Source: Peptoniphilaceae bacterium (GTDB lineage: Bacteria; Bacillota; Clostridia; Tissierellales; Peptoniphilaceae). From it: a DNA stretch of 64,000 nt. The stretch is taken from positions 282,899 through 346,898 of the forward strand of contig CAJUSY010000023.1 in assembly GCA_910589545.1 (NCBI GenBank). The letters run 5' to 3'. The notes below the pieces were generated by a model. It made no database searches. It was not told where the DNA came from and saw only the letters and a program-made list of their open reading frames with translations. The position numbers and the translations under genes are program-made. Below are positions 61,027-64,000 of the stretch, piece after piece; the first letter of the stretch is position 1; each line of letters starts with the position of its first letter.

Positions 61027-61992
61027 TTAAATCTTATAATCTTTGTGTAGTCTTAGTATTTCTACAAGCATACCGTCACGATATTTGGCGAGCGTTTCGT
61101 GGGTGTTGCCGGTGTCTGCTGGCCTGTTTTTGATTGCTTCGTGGACTCCGTCAACTGTTTTCTTCTTGATTTCGTCTGTGAATTTCGTCCATGTAGCAGC
61201 ATCTTCTAGCCAAGTTTCCATCGAAGGGCCGATATGGTCGAGTAAACCTTGAAGTCCATGTTCACCGCCGCCTAGTTCAAATATTTGTCCAGGACCCATA
61301 ATTGCCCATCTAATTGCAGGGCCAAATGTCAACGCAGTTTCGCAATCTTCCATGCTAACGACACCTTTGTCCACCAAATCCATCATTTCACGAAGCACCA
61401 CGGCTTGAAGCCTGTTTGCTATAAAACCTGGAACTTCATTTCTGATGATAATAGGTTTCTTGCCCAATCTAGTAAATAATTCACGAAGATCGTTTGCAGT
61501 TTTTGGGTCGGATTTTTCTCCTTGTGAAATCTCAATCAGTGGAATCAAATGAGGTGGGTTGTAAGGGTGCGCTCCGAAAATTCTTTCGGGACGTTCAGCA
61601 TCTTCTGCGATTTTAGTGACTAGTAGTCCCGATGTTGCTGAACACAAAACAGCGTCAGGCTTTGCGTATTTTTCAAAAACCTTCACGAATTCCTTCTTCA
61701 CTTCGTAATTTTCAGGAATACATTCTTCCACAATATCTGCAAATTCAATCGCTTCTTGTTCGTTCGTAGTGTAGCTAATTCTTGATAAAATCGTTTCCTT
61801 ATCCTCAGCAACGACCTTCTTCTCAATCAACTCGTCCACGTATTTTTCTATAATCTTCTTAGTTTTTGCTTCACTTTCCAAACTTCTGTTGTAACTAATA
61901 ACATCCATCTTGCCCATCGCAAAAAGTAACGTAAACGATGAACCAATCACGCCACCACCAATTACACAGGCTTTTTCAAAATTCTTCGCCAT
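61027..61992 (-). CDS. 3-hydroxyacyl-CoA/L-carnitine dehydrogenase family protein
   Basis: This 321-residue NAD enzyme has Rossmann loop VIGGGVIGSSF (11-21), catalytic His in GAHPYNPPHLIPLIE with the following Glu (near 140-155), and C-terminal dimer helices. The HPYNPxxLxPLxE pattern and length resemble L-carnitine dehydrogenase more than the 282-residue butyryl-type enzyme. Substrate unresolved: a 3-hydroxy acid, carnitine or a CoA ester. GGAGG precedes the start. Confidence 0.85.
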   Translation of the reverse strand: MAKNFEKACVIGGGVIGSSFTLLFAMGKMDVISYNRSLESEAKTKKIIEKYVDELIEKKVVAEDKETILSRISYTTNEQEAIEFADIVEECIPENYEVKKEFVKVFEKYAKPDAVLCSATSGLLVTKIAEDAERPERIFGAHPYNPPHLIPLIEISQGEKSDPKTANDLRELFTRLGKKPIIIRNEVPGFIANRLQAVVLREMMDLVDKGVVSMEDCETALTFGPAIRWAIMGPGQIFELGGGEHGLQGLLDHIGPSMETWLEDAATWTKFTDEIKKKTVDGVHEAIKNRPADTGNTHETLAKYRDGMLVEILRLHKDYKI

Positions 61993-62069
61993 AAAATCCT
62001 CCTTTTGTTAACTTAGATATTTGCAATACTTTCACTACATATATACCCAAAGAGAACTACAAAACACAC

Positions 62070-62096
62070 AAAAAGCAGCCAATCGCAGCTGCTTTT
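62070..62096 (-). terminator. Terminator of the DUF2871-type membrane gene
   Basis: On the minus strand AAAAGCAGC pairs with GCTGCTTTTT around a TGCGATTG loop. Just after the stop codon at 62099. Confidence 0.82.
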
Positions 62097-62098
62097 CG

Positions 62099-63160
62099 CT
62101 ATTTATTTGATTTTAATCTTAAATTATATGCTCTCACAAACATCCACACAATTCCAACTGCTAGAATAATGTGACCGATGCCAGAAGTTCCATCGATTGC
62201 CGCACGAACAATCACATCCGTTTCCTCACGAAACACCTCGTAAATTCCAATCACGACCATATTTGCGATTGTGAACACAAGACCTGTCAGATAAATTTCA
62301 TAAGGTTTCTTCAAAACTTTTACATCATTCATATCTTTTGCCAACAAATACACCAACAAGCTAACGGCAAATCCCAAAACCAAAGTATGGACGTGGATTT
62401 TGCCAAGATGAGTTGCATCTGTAAAAGCGTAAAACTTCGTAAATTCACGGTAGAACACGCCGCCAATTAAACCCATAATCAAAAGCGTAATCGAATTTGC
62501 GAACAAATTATTTGCGCTGAAATCACTCACAAAATATTTGAACCCAAACCACACAATCAAGAAATACGCCACAGTTTTAGGCATCATTAAAGCTCCAATT
62601 GCAGGAATTTTATCGCTGAATAAAACAACAGGAACATAGAACAAGAATGATAAGGAAATCAAAAGCCACATGTGTTTGAAACAGTCCATATCCTTCTTCT
62701 TGTATGACCATATAATCAACAGAATTCCCATAATCAAGAAGGGAATATTCCTGTAAATTCCGAACATATAATTGCCATCTGCACTTCCCCAATTATTTTG
62801 TGGCAATGACACAAGAATAATCCTCAAAGCTGCCAAACCATAAATCATCCATTTCTTAGAATTGTCTGTATCGTTACTTTGCAAACGGTAATAATGATAA
62901 TAAAGCACGTAAAAAATCGTCATCGTTATGCTCGTCACAAATTGTCCCCACGATAAAGCCGCAGCGTGCGCCTCGAAACCTCCCGGACTCAAATGCGAAA
63001 TCACCCTTGGAAGCAAATGGAATCCATCCCCCAAGCCCAAAACAATCGCCATAATACCGAACAGCTTTGCACCCTTAGTTTTTTCTAACAATAATCTAAC
63101 ACCAAGAGCCACCAATACTGACAAATAAATTACATCAAATAAACTCTCAAATATTTTCAT
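62099..63160 (-). CDS. Polytopic membrane protein with DUF2871 C-terminal half
   Basis: This 353-residue protein has about ten helices. The first 210 residues (LGLGDGFHLLPRVISHLSPGG motif near residue 40-60) are a separate membrane module. The last 130 match DUF2871 (KIHVHTLVLGFAVSLLVYLL, GTSGIGHIILAVGIV), normally a stand-alone protein. His residues in KIHVHT and GH could bind heme or metal. ATG 63160 follows GAGGTG and overlaps the TetR gene; a TTG at 63169 lies before the site. Confidence 0.82.
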   Translation of the reverse strand: MKIFESLFDVIYLSVLVALGVRLLLEKTKGAKLFGIMAIVLGLGDGFHLLPRVISHLSPGGFEAHAAALSWGQFVTSITMTIFYVLYYHYYRLQSNDTDNSKKWMIYGLAALRIILVSLPQNNWGSADGNYMFGIYRNIPFLIMGILLIIWSYKKKDMDCFKHMWLLISLSFLFYVPVVLFSDKIPAIGALMMPKTVAYFLIVWFGFKYFVSDFSANNLFANSITLLIMGLIGGVFYREFTKFYAFTDATHLGKIHVHTLVLGFAVSLLVYLLAKDMNDVKVLKKPYEIYLTGLVFTIANMVVIGIYEVFREETDVIVRAAIDGTSGIGHIILAVGIVWMFVRAYNLRLKSNK

Positions 63161-63725
63161 TCTCAACACCTCGTTTCAGCCAATTAATATGCAAATTATA
63201 TTTTTCAATGAAAATATCTCTCGACCATTCTTCTTTAAAATTTCTCTCAATCAAACCGTGAACAATAGCCTTCATAAAATAAATAAGCTCCTGATCCATA
63301 CTACCCTTATCATCGTGAAAAATCTCGTAATATTCCTTCTTCTTAGCCTTCCAGCCATCTTCAAGCTCGCTATTCCAATACAAATACTTAAACTTATAAA
63401 TATTGTACTCGTCTTCTGAGAAAATCAAATCACAAACTCTACATCCAAATTCATCCAACGATTTGAACACATCGCCGTGATTTTCTTGTAAAATCGACAT
63501 AAAAAGCAAATGAACATCCTGAGTGTACTCATCCAAAATGTAAAAATAACAGTCCATCAAATCGTCAAAATATTGGTAGAAACTCCCGCGCGCAATAGAA
63601 AGCCTCTCCACAATATTTTTTACATTGCAATCCTTGAAAGGCTTCTTGGAAAACTCATCCTTCAAAACCATCTCAATAGAATTTCTCTTCTCATCACTCA
63701 AATTATAAAAAGTTTGCTTAGACAT
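63147..63725 (-). CDS. TetR family regulator
   Basis: This 192-residue repressor has an N-terminal helix-turn-helix as NVKNIVERLSIARGSFYQYFDDLMDCY, the TetR signature, and a C-terminal ligand domain with no clear family. ATG 63725 follows GAGGAGG. It overlaps the DUF2871-type gene by 14 bp, so it controls that gene. Two palindromic sites in the promoter are its likely targets. Confidence 0.92.
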   Translation of the reverse strand: MSKQTFYNLSDEKRNSIEMVLKDEFSKKPFKDCNVKNIVERLSIARGSFYQYFDDLMDCYFYILDEYTQDVHLLFMSILQENHGDVFKSLDEFGCRVCDLIFSEDEYNIYKFKYLYWNSELEDGWKAKKKEYYEIFHDDKGSMDQELIYFMKAIVHGLIERNFKEEWSRDIFIEKYNLHINWLKRGVENENI

Positions 63726-63745
63726 AAAATCCCTCCTCAAATAAA

Positions 63746-63795
63746 ATGACATATTGTCATACTTGTATTATAAATGACACGGTGTCATTAGTCAA
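63746..63795 (-). promoter_or_regulatory. TetR promoter with two palindromic operators
   Basis: On the minus strand TTGACT (63790-63795), 17 bases, TATAAT (63767-63772). ATGACACCGTGTCAT (63774-63788) fills the spacer, and ATGACAATATGTCAT (63746-63760) lies just past the -10. Both share ATGACA-N3-TGTCAT, so the repressor should block polymerase at both. Confidence 0.9.
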
Positions 63796-63905
63796 GGGAA
63801 ATTTTAATTTCCCATATTTTTGAGTGATTTAATTTTTTCATCATTTTTATTAATTTACAAAAAATAATACAATTCCCCCCAAAAAATGTAATTTGTTAAC
63901 GTTTG

Positions 63906-63914
63906 TGATATAAT
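63906..63914 (+). promoter_or_regulatory. Extended -10 of tuf
   Basis: TGATATAAT (63906-63914) has the TG-n-TATAAT form, about 30 bases before the start codon; no good -35 at 17 bases is seen. Confidence 0.6.
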
Positions 63915-63945
63915 AAAAATAACTAAAAATTTCCAGGAGGGAAGC

Positions 63946-64000
63946 ATGAGTAAAGCTAAATTTGAAAGAACAAAACCACATGTTAACATTGGTACAATAG
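63946..64000 (+). CDS. tuf: Elongation factor Tu, 5' end
   Basis: The window stops after 18 codons, which read MSKAKFERTKPHVNIGTI, the invariant N-terminus of EF-Tu. CCAGGAGGG precedes the ATG. The rest of the gene lies outside the window. Confidence 0.95.
   Translation, partial: MSKAKFERTKPHVNIGTI

Overview
The window looks like the replication-origin region of a low-GC Gram-positive anaerobe, most probably Finegoldia magna or a close Tissierellia relative. This is inferred from the gene content and has not been checked against a database. The evidence is a Firmicute rpmH-dnaA-dnaN-recF-gyrB-gyrA core, strong AT bias, a superoxide reductase, cell-wall-binding-repeat (CWB2) and LPxxG surface proteins, and a giant SufA-like subtilisin.

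Layout. Positions 1-2480 (minus strand) hold the rpmH-rnpA-yidD-yidC-jag operon, transcribed away from the origin. Positions 2480-3000 and 4445-4731 form a bipartite oriC: many DnaA boxes on both sides of dnaA, and a textbook DnaA-box plus DnaA-trio unwinding element just before dnaN. Positions 4732-11691 are dnaN-yaaA-recF-remB-gyrB-gyrA. Tightly spaced behind gyrA comes a partner-switch sigma module (STAS antagonist, short RsbW-like protein, SigB/F-type sigma factor), then a FetAB-type ABC exporter and fumC.

Positions 15900-23350 are a patchwork of small loci: a miniature sortase substrate, a nested palindromic element, GNAT and DUF1275/DUF3841 genes, a tandem paralogue pair of which one is a nonsense pseudogene, the DUF1659-DUF2922-YvrJ trio, and lipoproteins with rhodanese and transglutaminase domains. 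Positions 23600-36600 hold ion transporters (CPA antiporter, cation diffusion facilitator), a PAP2 protein, an ECF S component, the 1942-residue subtilisin and an LPESG-anchored prealbumin-fold protein. Positions 36700-48930 hold peptidases, an MFS exporter, superoxide reductase, a DUF2207/LemA pair, a radical SAM protein, birA, a broken ribbon-helix-helix gene, and a heavy-metal operon (ArsR, separate HMA chaperone, P-type ATPase).

Positions 48966-52430 (minus) are a thiSFGH thiazole operon with an ECF S component. Its leader is a terminator hairpin matching the HMP-PP (thiS-motif) riboswitch. Positions 53348-60923 are an accessory hotspot at comM. An AT-rich cassette with an unknown gene sits between full-length comM and a 534-bp in-frame copy of its 3' end. 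After a GNAT gene comes a two-gene operon of a phospholipase-D-type nuclease/P-loop ATPase and a catalytically degenerate serine-resolvase-like protein, behind an inverted-repeat operator. This pair is the best candidate for an undescribed system. Positions 61027-64000 hold a 3-hydroxyacyl-CoA/carnitine-type dehydrogenase, a DUF2871-type membrane protein with a TetR regulator under two palindromic operators, and the first codons of tuf.
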